From: Tautonia sp040717455
GTDB lineage: Bacteria; Planctomycetota; Planctomycetia; Isosphaerales; Isosphaeraceae
Direction of reading: 5' to 3'
NCBI RefSeq assembly: GCF_040717455.1
Contig: NZ_JBFEFH010000021.1
Location: forward strand, 67,138 to 131,137
DNA: 64,000 nt
Shown: piece by piece, positions 1-9,144 of the stretch
Layout: each line of letters opens with the position of its first letter
Position numbering within the stretch: the stretch's first letter is position 1
The notes under the pieces: model-generated
Seen by the model: the letters and a program-made list of their open reading frames with translations, nothing else
Databases searched by the model: none
What the model was told of the DNA's origin: nothing
Program-made: the position numbers and the translations under genes

Positions 1-833
1 AGTTTCTGCCCGCCGACGGTCGGGGCCTCCTCGGCGTTCGGCTTCGGGCGGTCCGGCTCGTACATGCCGGCCGAGTCTTCCGCCGGGACGTCTTCGGAGG
101 GGAGCGGTGTGTGCTGCTGGTCAGGACTTGCCTTACCTTTCGGCGCGACCCCGGCGGTCTGCTGCCAGCGCTCCGGTTCGCGGAGTTTCAGGCGGATGAC
201 GATCGCCAGGAGGGCCGGGGCGGTGCCGACGAGGAACATGATCCGCCATCGGCTGATCCCTGTGTCCTCGATCAGGCCGAGGCTGACGACGATCACGGCC
301 GCCGTCATGTTCCCGACGGCCGAGAGGGCCTGGAGCCACCCCAGGGCCCGGGCCCTCGCGTGGTCGGGCATCACCTCGGCCACCAGGGCCACGCCGACGG
401 CGAATTCGCCGCCGACCCCCAGGCCGGTCAGGAATCGGTAGAAGGCGAAGTCCCAGACGTTGAACGAGAAGGCGCTCAGGCCCGTGAACATCGAGTACAT
501 CAGGATCGTCAGCAGCATCGTCTTGGCCCGGCCGATCTTGTCGCCCAGGATGCCGAAGAAGAGGCCGCCGAGCGCCCAGCCGACGATGAAGATCGACGTG
601 GCGATCGTGCCCCAGAAATTCACCACGGCGGGGTCGGTCGAATCGAGCAGTTCCTCCATGGCCGGCTTGCGGGCCAGGTTGAAGAGCTGCTGATCCATCG
701 TGTCGAACAGCCATCCCAGCGCGGCGACGGCGAGCACGAACCAATGATAGCTGGTCAGGCCGCGATACCACGGGCCTTTGCCGTAATCGATGGGGGCGTC
801 GCCGGCCCCGGAGGGCGGTTCGGCATGCATCAT
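1..833 (-). CDS. MFS transporter (sugar/metabolite:H+ type), 3' end beyond window
   Basis: Reading the minus strand from an ATG at 833 gives a hydrophobic protein of at least 277 residues that runs off the left edge without a stop. It starts MMHAEPPSGAGD and soon enters transmembrane helix 1. The segment GGLFFGILGDKIGRAKTM, about 100 residues in, is the MFS loop 2-3 signature (G-x3-D-[RK]-x-G-R-[RK]). It is followed by a glycine-rich helix (LTGLGVGGEFAVG) and the charged stretch PDHARARALG, as in the sugar/aromatic-acid symporter branch. A GGAGG lies 5-8 bases before the two ATGs at 833 and 830. The frame ends in a hydrophilic linker, so the visible part is probably the first six-helix bundle plus the start of the central loop. 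The substrate cannot be told. No partner gene is visible. Confidence 0.85.
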   Translation of the reverse strand, partial: MMHAEPPSGAGDAPIDYGKGPWYRGLTSYHWFVLAVAALGWLFDTMDQQLFNLARKPAMEELLDSTDPAVVNFWGTIATSIFIVGWALGGLFFGILGDKIGRAKTMLLTILMYSMFTGLSAFSFNVWDFAFYRFLTGLGVGGEFAVGVALVAEVMPDHARARALGWLQALSAVGNMTAAVIVVSLGLIEDTGISRWRIMFLVGTAPALLAIVIRLKLREPERWQQTAGVAPKGKASPDQQHTPLPSEDVPAEDSAGMYEPDRPKPNAEEAPTVGGQK

Positions 834-1585
834 CACTACCTCCGAGCGATCGGGTCGAAACACGAGGTTGAATACCGATGAACCGACACCAAGGACCCGT
901 GAAGCCCCTTCCCCTCGTTACGCTCATGGCGAATGGCCCGAAGCGTCGAGGCCGAGGGCCCCGCTTCGATCCAAGCCGAGCATTGGCCGGTCAGGCCCCT
1001 CGGCCAGCGTCCTTGAAGGAGGGAGGGCAATGGTGCCGCCGTTGGCGCATCGGCGATTAGGAGATGCACGATCCCACCATCTTCAACCCGTCACCGCAAC
1101 CGCTCGGTCCCAAAATCGAGCACTCGCTTCTCGTTGCAACCGGAATCCCCCCGGAGCACTCGCACCCATGTGGTGCCCGCGTTCGAGGGTCGCCCTGCCT
1201 CGCCCGGGTCCACTCCGGCGTGATGAGCGAGGCACCCCTTACACGATCGATCACATCGCCCCAGGCCGTGTCCCAACCCGGAGTTCCCATTCCTCGCCGC
1301 GATCGCCAATCACGAACAGCACGATCTTCGGCTTCGCCTGATCGCCGTCGGCCGGCGAGACCGATGGCCCGAGGCCGATGTCCAGCACCGAGGGGCGACC
1401 GAGCTTGCGCCGATTCGCCACCTCCCCGTTGCCGGGCCTTCCGGGGTTCGATCCGGGGCGTCGGGGAGATCGGCCGGATCGACGACCGTCTCGGCAAGGG
1501 GTTCGCGTGCTCCTGGGCTGCGTGTCCGGGCGGTTGCCGCGACGCTCGGCCGGGGGCGAGCAGGGCAAGTCGATCGCTCGCCACC
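834..1585. other. Intergenic region, no supportable gene
   Basis: About 750 bases between the MFS gene and the small gene ending at 1586. Several open frames cross it on both strands, but all have arginine/proline/glycine-rich low-complexity translations with no hydrophobic core, motif or ribosome site. I see no convincing promoter, repeat or RNA. Confidence 0.5.
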
Positions 1586-1801
1586 TCAGGCCGAGGTGGC
1601 ATGCAGGCGGGCCGCCTGGGGAGCCCGATTCGAGCGAAGCCGCTCGCAGAGGGTCCGGCACTCGGAGAGATCGACCAGCATGGCCTCGGTCAGGAACGAC
1701 TCGCTCGGGCCGTCGGAGGCCCACTGGAGCTGCTCCTGGCAGTGGCGCATGTGCTCGATCAGGTCCTTCATCCAGAGCAGCGTGTTGGTTCGGTCGCTCA
1801 T
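1586..1801 (-). CDS. Small protein of unknown function (71 aa)
   Basis: A short frame beginning MSDRTNTLLWMKDLIEHM and ending QAARLHATSA. Unlike the arginine-rich spurious frames around it, its composition is balanced and looks helical: an amphipathic N-terminal half (LLWMKDLIEHMRHCQEQLQ) followed by a second helix (SFLTEAMLVDLSECRTLCERL) with two cysteines. No catalytic motif or membrane segment is visible. The start at 1801 was preferred over in-frame codons further upstream because the protein-like sequence begins there, although no strong Shine-Dalgarno is seen. I do not recognise the family. Planctomycetes have many small lineage-specific proteins of this sort, so this is a gene of moderate support. 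Confidence 0.5.
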   Translation of the reverse strand: MSDRTNTLLWMKDLIEHMRHCQEQLQWASDGPSESFLTEAMLVDLSECRTLCERLRSNRAPQAARLHATSA

Positions 1802-2126
1802 TCGAGAGTTGCCCCGTGAACAGTCCATGTCGATCGGGAGGAGGGACGCGAGTGATCCCTCGCGGCGTCGGTCCTGGACCAAGGCAAAGCCCGTGCCATC
1901 GGGGAGGTGTGGGCGTCGCGGAAATCTCGTCAGTCAAGCCGGCGTAACAACTTGAGGAAAAATCGCCTGAATTTCCGAGGCCGGCGCGAGAGCGACCGGG
2001 CATGTAACGGTTACAATAGCGGCGACCCGCACGGCGGGATCGGCCGGGGAGCGGGAAGCCGTCGGCCGTTGCAGGGATTCCGGGCACCACTTTCCAGGGG
2101 TCGAGTCGGCGGGACGGGGCGACGGC
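1802..2126. other. Intergenic region between divergent genes
   Basis: About 325 bases separate the small minus-strand gene from the plus-strand kinase-like gene. A less GC-rich patch around 1935-2025 (for example aacttgaggaaaaatcgcct) may hold promoters for one or both. No clear -35/-10 pair, repeat or gene can be assigned. Confidence 0.4.
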
Positions 2127-2900
2127 ATGGGGATGATTGGCGACGCATCGCGATCGAGCACGAACCGATCGGCCCGGGGCCTCCGGGCGGTCATGGCCCG
2201 ATGGTTCTCCGGCCAGCCCGCGCCCGACCTCGCCACCGAGCCGAACGACGAACCTCGCCCTCGATTCCGTGTCGTCTGCCTCTCGCGAGAGGCCGGGGCC
2301 GGCGGCTCGGCCCTGGGCCGCATGGTCGCCGAACGCCTCGGCTGGACCGTCTACGACGCCCGCATCGTCGAGGCGATCGCCGAACGCATGGAGCGGCCGA
2401 TCGAGGAAGTCGAGGCACTCGACGAGCTCTCCCCCAGCGTCGTGCAGGACTGGCTCCTCCCGCTCCGGGAGGAACACTGGGCGCCGCTGGAAGCCTACCT
2501 CGACCACCTGGCCAAGCTCGTGCTCTCGATCGGCCACGCCGGAGACGCGGTGATCGTCGGCCGGGGGGCCGGGTTCATGATCCCGAGGCACGAGGTCCTG
2601 TCGGTCCGGATCGTCTCGCCGATCAAGGCGAGGGCCCGGCGCCTCTCGGAGCGGTTGGGCGTGACTCCCCGGACCGCTCGACGGCTGGCGATCGACCTCG
2701 ACCGCCGCCGCCGCAAATTCGCCCGCACGATGTTCCGGGTCGACGACACCGACCCCCACTCGTACGACCTGGTCATCGACACCGAGAGCATCGGCCTGCC
2801 GATCGCCTGCGAGCTGATCGCCCGGGCGATTGAGGCCGGACAACCTCCGGCCTCTCCTGCACTTGCGCTGCCTGGTCCCCGAGACGACCGCACCGGCTGA
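2127..2900 (+). CDS. Cytidylate kinase-like family protein
   Basis: A 257-residue soluble protein of the cytidylate-kinase-2 family, P-loop nucleotide kinases related to Cmk. After a poorly conserved ~45-residue N-terminus, FRVVCLSREAGAGGSALG (residues 47-64) is a beta strand followed by a modified P-loop in which S-R-E-A-G-x-G-G-S replaces the classic GxxGxGK[ST]. This is typical of the family. VIVGRGAGF (142-150) and YDLVIDTESI (213-222) match the later conserved blocks; an arginine-rich lid (RRRRKFAR) lies near 193-200. Members are thought to phosphorylate nucleotides or act as regulators; the true substrate is unknown. The ATG at 2127 has a second ATG two codons on; an internal start nearer residue 23 is possible. 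Convergent with lpxI. Confidence 0.8.
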   Translation: MGMIGDASRSSTNRSARGLRAVMARWFSGQPAPDLATEPNDEPRPRFRVVCLSREAGAGGSALGRMVAERLGWTVYDARIVEAIAERMERPIEEVEALDELSPSVVQDWLLPLREEHWAPLEAYLDHLAKLVLSIGHAGDAVIVGRGAGFMIPRHEVLSVRIVSPIKARARRLSERLGVTPRTARRLAIDLDRRRRKFARTMFRVDDTDPHSYDLVIDTESIGLPIACELIARAIEAGQPPASPALALPGPRDDRTG

Positions 2901-2972
2901 GCGCGATCACGCTCCCGGATTGCTCATCGTCTCGGAACCGGTGGCCGGTCGATCGAGCAATCGACGACGAAA

Positions 2973-3890
2973 TCAGGCAGCCGGCGCCTCAACCTCGGCC
3001 CCATTGAGCGCGATGAGGGCGATCCCGAGCCGATCGACCAGGGCGACCACCTCGGGCTGATCGATGACGATGGTCTTGCCCGCCTCGATCGCCAGGACCC
3101 GGGCACCGGCCTTGTGCAGGTTCTCGATCGTGCTGATGCCGATCGTCGGCACGTCGAACCGCATGTCTTGCTGGGGCTTGGCCACCTTCACCAGGGTCCA
3201 GCCGCCCGACCGGCAGAGCTGGCCGGCCCGCTCGATGCAGCGGTCGGTCCCCTCGATCGCCTCGACGGCGATGGCGGCGCAGTCCTTGACGGCGACCGAC
3301 TGGCCGACGTCGAGCCGGCCCATCTCCTTCGCCAGTTCCCAGCCGAAGCGGATGTCGTCAAGCTCCGACCGGGAGGGTCGGCGGCGGGACAGGACGCCGT
3401 GATTCACGAGAAGCTCCGGGCAGAAGTCCAGGGCCGAGCGGAAGCTCAGGCCGTCCTTGGCGAACTCATCGATGACGGTCAACAGGATCGTGTCGTCCTT
3501 CTTGTTCTTGCGCAATGCGCCATAGAACCAGATGCGGACGGCCCTCGGGTCGCTGATCGCGTGCCAGAACAGGAACGGCGTGTACATGGCCGTCTTGTGG
3601 ACCTTGCCGGCCATGACCAGCTCGCGGGCCCCCCGGCGCTTGAACGCGCCAATGATCCGGGTCGGCGTGGTCACGGGCACCACGTCGAACGAGTCGCAGA
3701 GATCGGCCAGGACCTCGGGGGCCTCCCCCTTGATCCCGACGCAGGCGACGGACAGCCCCTGCCGCTTGGCCGCCTCGGCGAAGAGGATCGGGAAGCGGCC
3801 GCTCCCGGCCAGCAGGCCGACGACCCCCGAGGCGGGGGGAGTCTCCGCCGATGGGACGGGGCGCGATCGGGCGTGAAGTGTTGCGGACAC
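2973..3890 (-). CDS. lpxI: UDP-2,3-diacylglucosamine pyrophosphatase LpxI
   Basis: A 305-residue protein of the LpxI (DUF1009) family, which hydrolyses UDP-2,3-diacylglucosamine to lipid X and UMP in lipid A synthesis and replaces LpxH in many bacteria. The N-terminal domain has the Rossmann-like start GLLAGSGRFPILFAEAA (residues 25-41). Conserved blocks follow: GKVHKTAMY, the KNKKDD segment and the C-terminal catalytic-domain motifs GWELAKEMGRLDVGQSV, CAAIAVEAIEGTDRCI and QDMRFDVPTIG. Length is slightly above the usual ~280 because of an ~20-residue N-terminal tail. It lies 101 bases downstream of lpxD on the same strand, so the two probably form a lipid A unit. Confidence 0.93.
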   Translation of the reverse strand: MSATLHARSRPVPSAETPPASGVVGLLAGSGRFPILFAEAAKRQGLSVACVGIKGEAPEVLADLCDSFDVVPVTTPTRIIGAFKRRGARELVMAGKVHKTAMYTPFLFWHAISDPRAVRIWFYGALRKNKKDDTILLTVIDEFAKDGLSFRSALDFCPELLVNHGVLSRRRPSRSELDDIRFGWELAKEMGRLDVGQSVAVKDCAAIAVEAIEGTDRCIERAGQLCRSGGWTLVKVAKPQQDMRFDVPTIGISTIENLHKAGARVLAIEAGKTIVIDQPEVVALVDRLGIALIALNGAEVEAPAA

Positions 3891-3991
3891 GGCGCGGGTG
3901 CCTCCTGTGCTCCATCCGGATTGGAGCGTCAGACGTGGCCGGGCCGCCGCCCTTTCGGGGAGGAGGCAGCCCGGCCGTTCGAGGATTCGGG

Positions 3992-5092
3992 TCAGGCCGC
4001 CGAGCTGCTTTGGGACGGCGGGGCCTCCTCGGCCTCTGCCTCGTCGATCGCGCTCGAGAGGCGCTGGACCTCGGCGGCGAGCTGCTTCAACTGCCGCTTC
4101 ATCTCGGGCAGTTTCATGCTGAGCGAATGCATCTGCATGAGCTGGCGGAGCGGGACCGCCGGGGTGCCGAAGACCGTGACCTTCGAAGCCACGTCCCGGT
4201 TCACGCCCGCCTGGGCACAGAGCTGGGCTCCGTCGCCGATCGTGCGGTGGTCGGCGATGCCGACCTGGCCGCCCATCACGACGTAATCGCCCGAGACCAC
4301 GCTGCCGGCGATGCCCACCTGGGCGCAGACGATCGTGTGCTTGCCCAGCTTCACGTTGTGGCCGATCTGCGCGAGGTTGTCGATCTTCGTCCCGTGGCCG
4401 ATTCGGGTCGGCCCGAAGGTCCCCCGGTCCACGCAGGAGTTCGCGCCGATCTCCACGTCCTCCTCGATCACCACGCCGCCGCTCTGCGGGACCTTGGCAT
4501 GCCGACCGTCGACGAACTGGTAGCCGAAGCCATCGGCCCCGATCACCACGCCGGCGTGGAGGATGCCGCGATCGCCGATCACCACGTCCTCATAGATCAC
4601 CACATTGGCATGCAGTGTCACATCCTTGCCGAGCCGCGACCTCGGCCCGACGACGCTGCCGGGGCCGACCGTGCAGCCGTCGCTGATCTCGGCCTCGTCG
4701 CCGATCACGGCGAAGGCGTAGATGGCCACGTCCCGGCCGATCTTCGCCGTCGGCGACACGACCGCTCGCGGGTCGATCCCCACCCAGCGTTCGGCCTGGC
4801 CCCCTCGCAGGTGGGCGTGGAGCACCATGAAGGCGGCGCGGGGGTCCTCGACGACGATGAACGTCAAGGTCGTCGGCCGATCGGCCGGTTCGGGAAGTTT
4901 GAAGTCCTGGCCGATCAGGACCGCCGAGGCGGGAGAGATCGCCAGTGCCTTGAGATAGCGTTCGTCCGCCAGGAAGGTCAGGTCGCCAGGCCCGGCCTCG
5001 GTGACCGGCTTCGCGGCGCTGATTGTTGCCCCGGGATCGCCGACGACGCGACCCTGAACCATTGACGCAAGCTCTTGAATCGTGGCGGCCAC
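3992..5092 (-). CDS. lpxD: UDP-3-O-acylglucosamine N-acyltransferase LpxD
   Basis: LpxD transfers a 3-hydroxyacyl chain from acyl-ACP to the 2-amino group of UDP-3-O-acylglucosamine, the third step of lipid A synthesis. The 366-residue protein has the LpxD N-terminal uridine-binding domain (residues 1-100, with GDLTFLADERY), a left-handed beta-helix of hexapeptide repeats (about 105-325) and a C-terminal helix (about 330-355). The motif IGADGFGYQ (184-192) and KIDNLAQIGHNV (236-247), with the expected catalytic His at 245, are intact. An alanine/glutamate/serine-rich tail ends the protein. It heads the lpxD-lpxI pair; an ATG start with hydrophilic N-terminus fits the family. Confidence 0.96.
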   Translation of the reverse strand: MAATIQELASMVQGRVVGDPGATISAAKPVTEAGPGDLTFLADERYLKALAISPASAVLIGQDFKLPEPADRPTTLTFIVVEDPRAAFMVLHAHLRGGQAERWVGIDPRAVVSPTAKIGRDVAIYAFAVIGDEAEISDGCTVGPGSVVGPRSRLGKDVTLHANVVIYEDVVIGDRGILHAGVVIGADGFGYQFVDGRHAKVPQSGGVVIEEDVEIGANSCVDRGTFGPTRIGHGTKIDNLAQIGHNVKLGKHTIVCAQVGIAGSVVSGDYVVMGGQVGIADHRTIGDGAQLCAQAGVNRDVASKVTVFGTPAVPLRQLMQMHSLSMKLPEMKRQLKQLAAEVQRLSSAIDEAEAEEAPPSQSSSAA

Positions 5093-5368
5093 GGCTATTT
5101 GCCCCCTTTTCCTCCCTGAAGCGGCCCGGACCGGCCCTCCGAACCCGAAGGGACCAGAACCTCCTCGCGACCGGCCCGGTGCGCCGAGTCGCCGATGTCC
5201 GGGCGGCCGTCGCCGGCGGGTAGGCCCCTCGGCGCGGCGATAGACCGGCGGATCGTACCCTAGCCCGCCGGGAGCGGCAAGGCGAGTCGATCCGATCCGA
5301 TCGAGGGCTCGACCCGCCCGGACTCGCGGGCAGTTCGAGGGCCGAGGGGCTCTTCATCACCTGGCGGA

Positions 5369-6058
5369 TCAGGCGACCCCGGTCGGGGTGGGTGTGACCT
5401 CGGCCGGCTTCGTCTCAAGCACGTCGCCGCCCATGTTCAGGGCCCGGAAGACCAGCGCCGCGGCGGCTCCGCCGGCGAAGTCGGCCATCAGGTGCATCCA
5501 GATGCTCGACGCCTCGATCAGGCCCATGACGGCGACGCCCACGGCCACTGCGGGGTTGAAGGTGCCGCCCGAAATCCCGCCGACAGCGAAGGCGCCGACC
5601 GTGACCGTGAAGCCGATCGCCAGGCCGTAGAAGGAGTTCCCCTCGGTCCCCTTGGCGGTCGCCGTGTTCAGGACGACGTAGACCAGGGCGAAGGTGAAGA
5701 GGAATTCGGCGAGCAGGACCGCCGGGACAGATCCCAGCGTCACCGGCTCGACGACCGTGCCCGCCTTCAGGAAACCGACGGCCAACGCCGCCAAGACGCC
5801 GCCGATCGCCTGCGAGACCATGTAGGCCGGCGCCTCGGCCGGCGAGCACTTGCCCCGGAGCATCACCCCGAGGGTCACGGCCGGGTTGTAGTGCCCGCCG
5901 GAGAAATGCCCGCCGGCGTAGACCATCACCATCAGCGCCGATCCGATCGCCACCGGGGCCAGCGCCGCCGCCGGCCCCTCGGCACCGATCACGGTCATGC
6001 CGATGGTGAAAACGAAGAAGAACGTACCGATCAATTCGACGAGCAGCTTGGGTGACAT
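5369..6058 (-). CDS. MIP/aquaporin family channel (AqpZ-like) with altered second NPA motif
   Basis: A 229-residue integral membrane protein with six hydrophobic helices and two half-helix repeats, the size of bacterial AqpZ. Loop B carries GGHYNPAVT with NPA at residues 58-60; loop E carries GGTFNPAVAVG with NPA at 168-170. Helix 1 starts with the family motif VELIGTFFFVFTIG. In ordinary aquaporins and glycerol facilitators the second NPA is followed by arginine (NPAR), which forms the selectivity filter; here valine stands there. The channel probably still conducts water or small neutral solutes, but with changed selectivity; this last point is inference. The gene stands alone. The C-terminus is a short threonine/proline tail. 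Confidence 0.88.
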   Translation of the reverse strand: MSPKLLVELIGTFFFVFTIGMTVIGAEGPAAALAPVAIGSALMVMVYAGGHFSGGHYNPAVTLGVMLRGKCSPAEAPAYMVSQAIGGVLAALAVGFLKAGTVVEPVTLGSVPAVLLAEFLFTFALVYVVLNTATAKGTEGNSFYGLAIGFTVTVGAFAVGGISGGTFNPAVAVGVAVMGLIEASSIWMHLMADFAGGAAAALVFRALNMGGDVLETKPAEVTPTPTGVA

Positions 6059-6231
6059 GGCGGTGAAACCTCACGGTGGGGACCGGGCGATCGACAGGGC
6101 GAGGGCAACCACCGACGATCGCCTCTTCCCCCGGACGAAGGGGGCGAGGCACTCACGGCGATGGGGTGTGGCTCGAACCTGGGAAGCGGGCCGGGCCGGA
6201 ACGGGCAAAGTCGACCGGTGAGGCCGACGGC

Positions 6232-6642
6232 CTAAACCCTCGCCTCCCCCAGCCCGGGAATCCGGGAGAAAATCTGCTCGACAAGTTCCTCGGGGAGGTG
6301 GTCCTTCAGCATCGCAATCGCGGCCGGCAGGAACGCTTTGGCCTGGTCGATCGAGAGGCCGGACTTCGCGAGCATTTCGAGGAGCTTCGGAAGGTCGCCG
6401 ACCTTCTCCCCGAAAAGGTTGCCGATCAGCGACCCGACCTGGCCGAGCATGCCTGACTTCGACTCCCCGGCAAGGAACGTCGAGATCGCTTGCTGGGCAT
6501 GGGGGAGCGCCGACTCAATCCCCGCGTACACCTCGGCCGGGAGTCGCTCCTTGATGAAGCTCAACAGGGCCCCAACGCCTGACTCGACGGCCTCCGGGGC
6601 CAACCCGGTCTCCGATTGGAGCGAGGAGAAGAAATCGGGCAT
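6232..6642 (-). CDS. DUF2780-like small protein
   Basis: A 136-residue protein starting MPDFFSSLQSETGL. The pattern of short helices with glycine hinges (VGALLSFIKERLPAEVYAGI, GQVGSLIGNLFGEKVGDL, LEMLAKSGLSIDQAKAFLP, LPEELVEQIFSRIPGL) resembles the DUF2780 family and similar helical repeats of unknown function. No transmembrane segment, lipobox or catalytic residue pattern is seen. It is preceded by an AT-richer stretch (6660-6780) that may hold its promoter, and a GAGAG lies just before the ATG. It sits downstream of the GT-C gene pair on the same strand, but about 190 bases away, so it is probably transcribed on its own. Confidence 0.7.
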   Translation of the reverse strand: MPDFFSSLQSETGLAPEAVESGVGALLSFIKERLPAEVYAGIESALPHAQQAISTFLAGESKSGMLGQVGSLIGNLFGEKVGDLPKLLEMLAKSGLSIDQAKAFLPAAIAMLKDHLPEELVEQIFSRIPGLGEARV

Positions 6643-6831
6643 GATTCACTCTCGGAGAAACTACATCACGGTGAAATCAAGAAACCCCGTTCCCCAGCAC
6701 ATAAGGCTTGTATTCGAATTCCCCTTCGACCAAATGTCAATCCTTGGCGGCAAATTTTACAAATAATGAATCGGCTGATGTGCCAGGCGTACCCTCTCAC
6801 GGGTCTCGCCGTCGCTTGCTCGCAGGGGGCT

Positions 6832-9144
6832 TCAGGGAACCAGCGGACCGCCAATCGCGGAGGGGTCGGTGTAGCCCGGTGTCGAGAGCACGCGACGAAG
6901 GTCGTCGGGCCGGGTGATGAGGATCTCGACGGCTTCGAGGAGTGCCTCCGGGCGGCGGGTCAGCAAATCCTCAGTGAAGGAGGGACCAAACCGATTCAGA
7001 ATGGCGCGAAGCCGAGCGGCGTCCGGAACCTCGGCCGATCGCCCATCGACCAGTGATCGGGCGGCATTACGGATCCCCTCGGGGTCGGATGAGGCCCAGG
7101 TGAAGCTCTCCTCCAGAACGCCCGGATCGGGAGGCCGCGTCAGCCCTTCTCCCCAGAATCGGGCCAGCCAGGGAGCCGCCCGGCGGAGCCAGTCCGGGAG
7201 GGGCGCTTGCCCGGGGCGAGGCCGCCGGGCATCACTCGCCAGCAGTTGCAGGGCCCAGGCCCGGGCCGCATCCTCGGGGCCGGACACGGCGGCGACCCGG
7301 AGCCCGCCCAGTTGCTCCGGCCGTCGTTCGTAGAACGGCTCCATGGCGAACAGCAGGCGTGAATAGGCGTTCGCCTTGGAGTCGTGCGTCAGGAGCCAGA
7401 CGAACGGGAAGGCATCGGGGGGCGGCTCGAGCCGCAGGTCGGACCGCAACCCGCCGAAGGACTGCAATTCCATGAACGTCGGCACTTGCGAGAATTCGTT
7501 CGTGGGGGCGATGGCCGCGCCGGGCGGCAAGCTCGCGTTGAGCTCCCGGATCGTGACCGGATTGAAAGCATCGTACCAGTACGACAGCTCGAAGCCCCGC
7601 TTCCAGGCGCCGGCAGGCCCGCCGACCAGGCGGTTGTAATACGACAGCTCGAAGGGGTGGATCAGCACCAGTTGCGCCGCCGACCAGCCCACCACGGCGG
7701 CGGCCAGCACCGCCCGGAACGGCGTCGGCCGATTTCCCCTGCGGACCAGCCGGGCGATCCCGTCGGCCAGCCAGACCGCCCCCCAGCCCGCGAAGGCAGC
7801 CAGGAACGGGAAACAGGGGAGCATCAGGCGGACGCCGTCGTGCGCCGGGGTCGGGAGCATCCGGAGGACGGGCAGCGTGAGGAAATGGACGAGGAAATAC
7901 AACGGCAACCGATCACGCTTGACCACCCGAAGCGCATAGCCCAGGCCGAGCACGCTCGCGACGAGGATCGACGCCGGCACGGTCGCCCCGATTAAGACCC
8001 AGCCGTTATGCCAGGGAAGGCTGAACAGGTACGTCTCACCCAGATAATAGATGCGAATATCGGGCAAGGCTCCCTGGCGATCGACGTTCAGGAGGTAGTA
8101 ATGGGCCAGCCTCGGCAGCGTCTCGCGCCACCACGCCGGGTTGCCGAGCCAGCCGACGACCGGGGCGAAGGCGAGGATCGCCCAGCCGATTTCCATGGCC
8201 GGCCGCTCGACTCCCCACACCCGCGACCTCGGCGCGGCCCACCCGATGAGCCGACGGACGCCCCAGATCAGGGCCGGTGCCAGCAGGATCGTGCCGGGCC
8301 ATCGGCTCTCGGGTCGAACCAGGAACAGGTCGGTCGTGTTCGGCGGGGGCAGGAGCCCCGCCAGGCGCCGGATCTCCAGGAACGCGACGCTCAGCGGGGC
8401 GAGCAACGCGGCGGTCGTCAGGATCGCGTCGACCCAGGCCGCCCGGCCCCCCTGGCGGAGTTCCCTCGGCAAGCTGGCCACGACCGCCCAGGCGACGATC
8501 GGCAGCAAGACCATCACCGCCGCCATCTTCACCAGGAACGCGAGCCCGAGCAGCACCCCCACCAGCACCCGCCAGGGCCTCGCGTTCGGCGCGGTCAGCC
8601 CGTTCCAGGTCGCCACCGCCGCCAGCAACCAGAGCATCATCCCCGGCACGTCGGTCCCGAAGATGTGGGCGTCTCCGTAGACGCGGGGCATGGTCAGGAG
8701 CGAGCCCGCTGCGATCAGCCCCACCCAGATTCCGTAACGTTTCGAAAGGAAATGGTACAGGACCGCGATCGTGAGCACATATTCGAACACCGACGCGAGC
8801 CGGCGCGCGGGCACGTCCCTCACCCAGTCGCCGAACAGGGCGTGCGTCAGCAGGTTGAGCTGGCCCGAAAGGGGAGGATGGAAATTGATCCCGTGTCGGC
8901 CATACTGCCAGTAATAGAGCAGCGAGTCGGGGTCGAGCAGCGGCTCCAGATCCTCGACCGATCGGGCCGCCCCGACCTGCTCCCACCACTGGGCAGAGAC
9001 GATCTGACTGTAGCGGTAGGCCGGCTCGTCCCAGGTCAGGCCGAAATCGCCGGTCGTGGGCACGGTCGCCGCCAGGGCGATCAGCGAGACGAGGAGCGTC
9101 CCGATCCAGGGACGGCGTCGGTCTTCGGTTCCCGGCTCGCTCAT
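6832..9144 (-). CDS. GT-C type membrane glycosyltransferase (GT39/PMT-like)
   Basis: A 770-residue polytopic membrane protein. Residues 15-35 form a first helix followed by LTWDEPAYRYSQ, the acidic DE motif found in the first periplasmic loop of polyprenyl-phosphate-dependent mannosyl/arabinosyl transferases (GT39/GT83). INFHPPLSGQ is the second typical loop motif. About ten further hydrophobic segments follow, then a soluble region with YNRLVGG and LSYWYDAFNPVTIRELN, and a ~150-residue hydrophilic C-terminal extension. The ATG at 9144 overlaps the stop of the next gene upstream (ATGA), so the frame's longer upstream extension was rejected. Probably uses a lipid-linked sugar on the periplasmic face; acceptor unknown. 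Paired with a paralogue of the same fold. Confidence 0.82.
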   Translation of the reverse strand: MSEPGTEDRRRPWIGTLLVSLIALAATVPTTGDFGLTWDEPAYRYSQIVSAQWWEQVGAARSVEDLEPLLDPDSLLYYWQYGRHGINFHPPLSGQLNLLTHALFGDWVRDVPARRLASVFEYVLTIAVLYHFLSKRYGIWVGLIAAGSLLTMPRVYGDAHIFGTDVPGMMLWLLAAVATWNGLTAPNARPWRVLVGVLLGLAFLVKMAAVMVLLPIVAWAVVASLPRELRQGGRAAWVDAILTTAALLAPLSVAFLEIRRLAGLLPPPNTTDLFLVRPESRWPGTILLAPALIWGVRRLIGWAAPRSRVWGVERPAMEIGWAILAFAPVVGWLGNPAWWRETLPRLAHYYLLNVDRQGALPDIRIYYLGETYLFSLPWHNGWVLIGATVPASILVASVLGLGYALRVVKRDRLPLYFLVHFLTLPVLRMLPTPAHDGVRLMLPCFPFLAAFAGWGAVWLADGIARLVRRGNRPTPFRAVLAAAVVGWSAAQLVLIHPFELSYYNRLVGGPAGAWKRGFELSYWYDAFNPVTIRELNASLPPGAAIAPTNEFSQVPTFMELQSFGGLRSDLRLEPPPDAFPFVWLLTHDSKANAYSRLLFAMEPFYERRPEQLGGLRVAAVSGPEDAARAWALQLLASDARRPRPGQAPLPDWLRRAAPWLARFWGEGLTRPPDPGVLEESFTWASSDPEGIRNAARSLVDGRSAEVPDAARLRAILNRFGPSFTEDLLTRRPEALLEAVEILITRPDDLRRVLSTPGYTDPSAIGGPLVP

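Noticed and set aside
133..927. A 264-codon minus-strand frame at the left end
   Set aside because: It is a shifted frame of the MFS gene; the correct frame gives clear helices and the loop 2-3 signature and runs off the edge.
1435..1465. A ggttcgatcc string reminiscent of a tRNA T-loop
   Set aside because: No acceptor, D or anticodon stems can be built around it.
1251..2843. A 530-codon minus-strand frame
   Set aside because: Overlaps the kinase-like gene and the small 71-residue gene in other frames; low-complexity Arg/Pro/Gly sequence.
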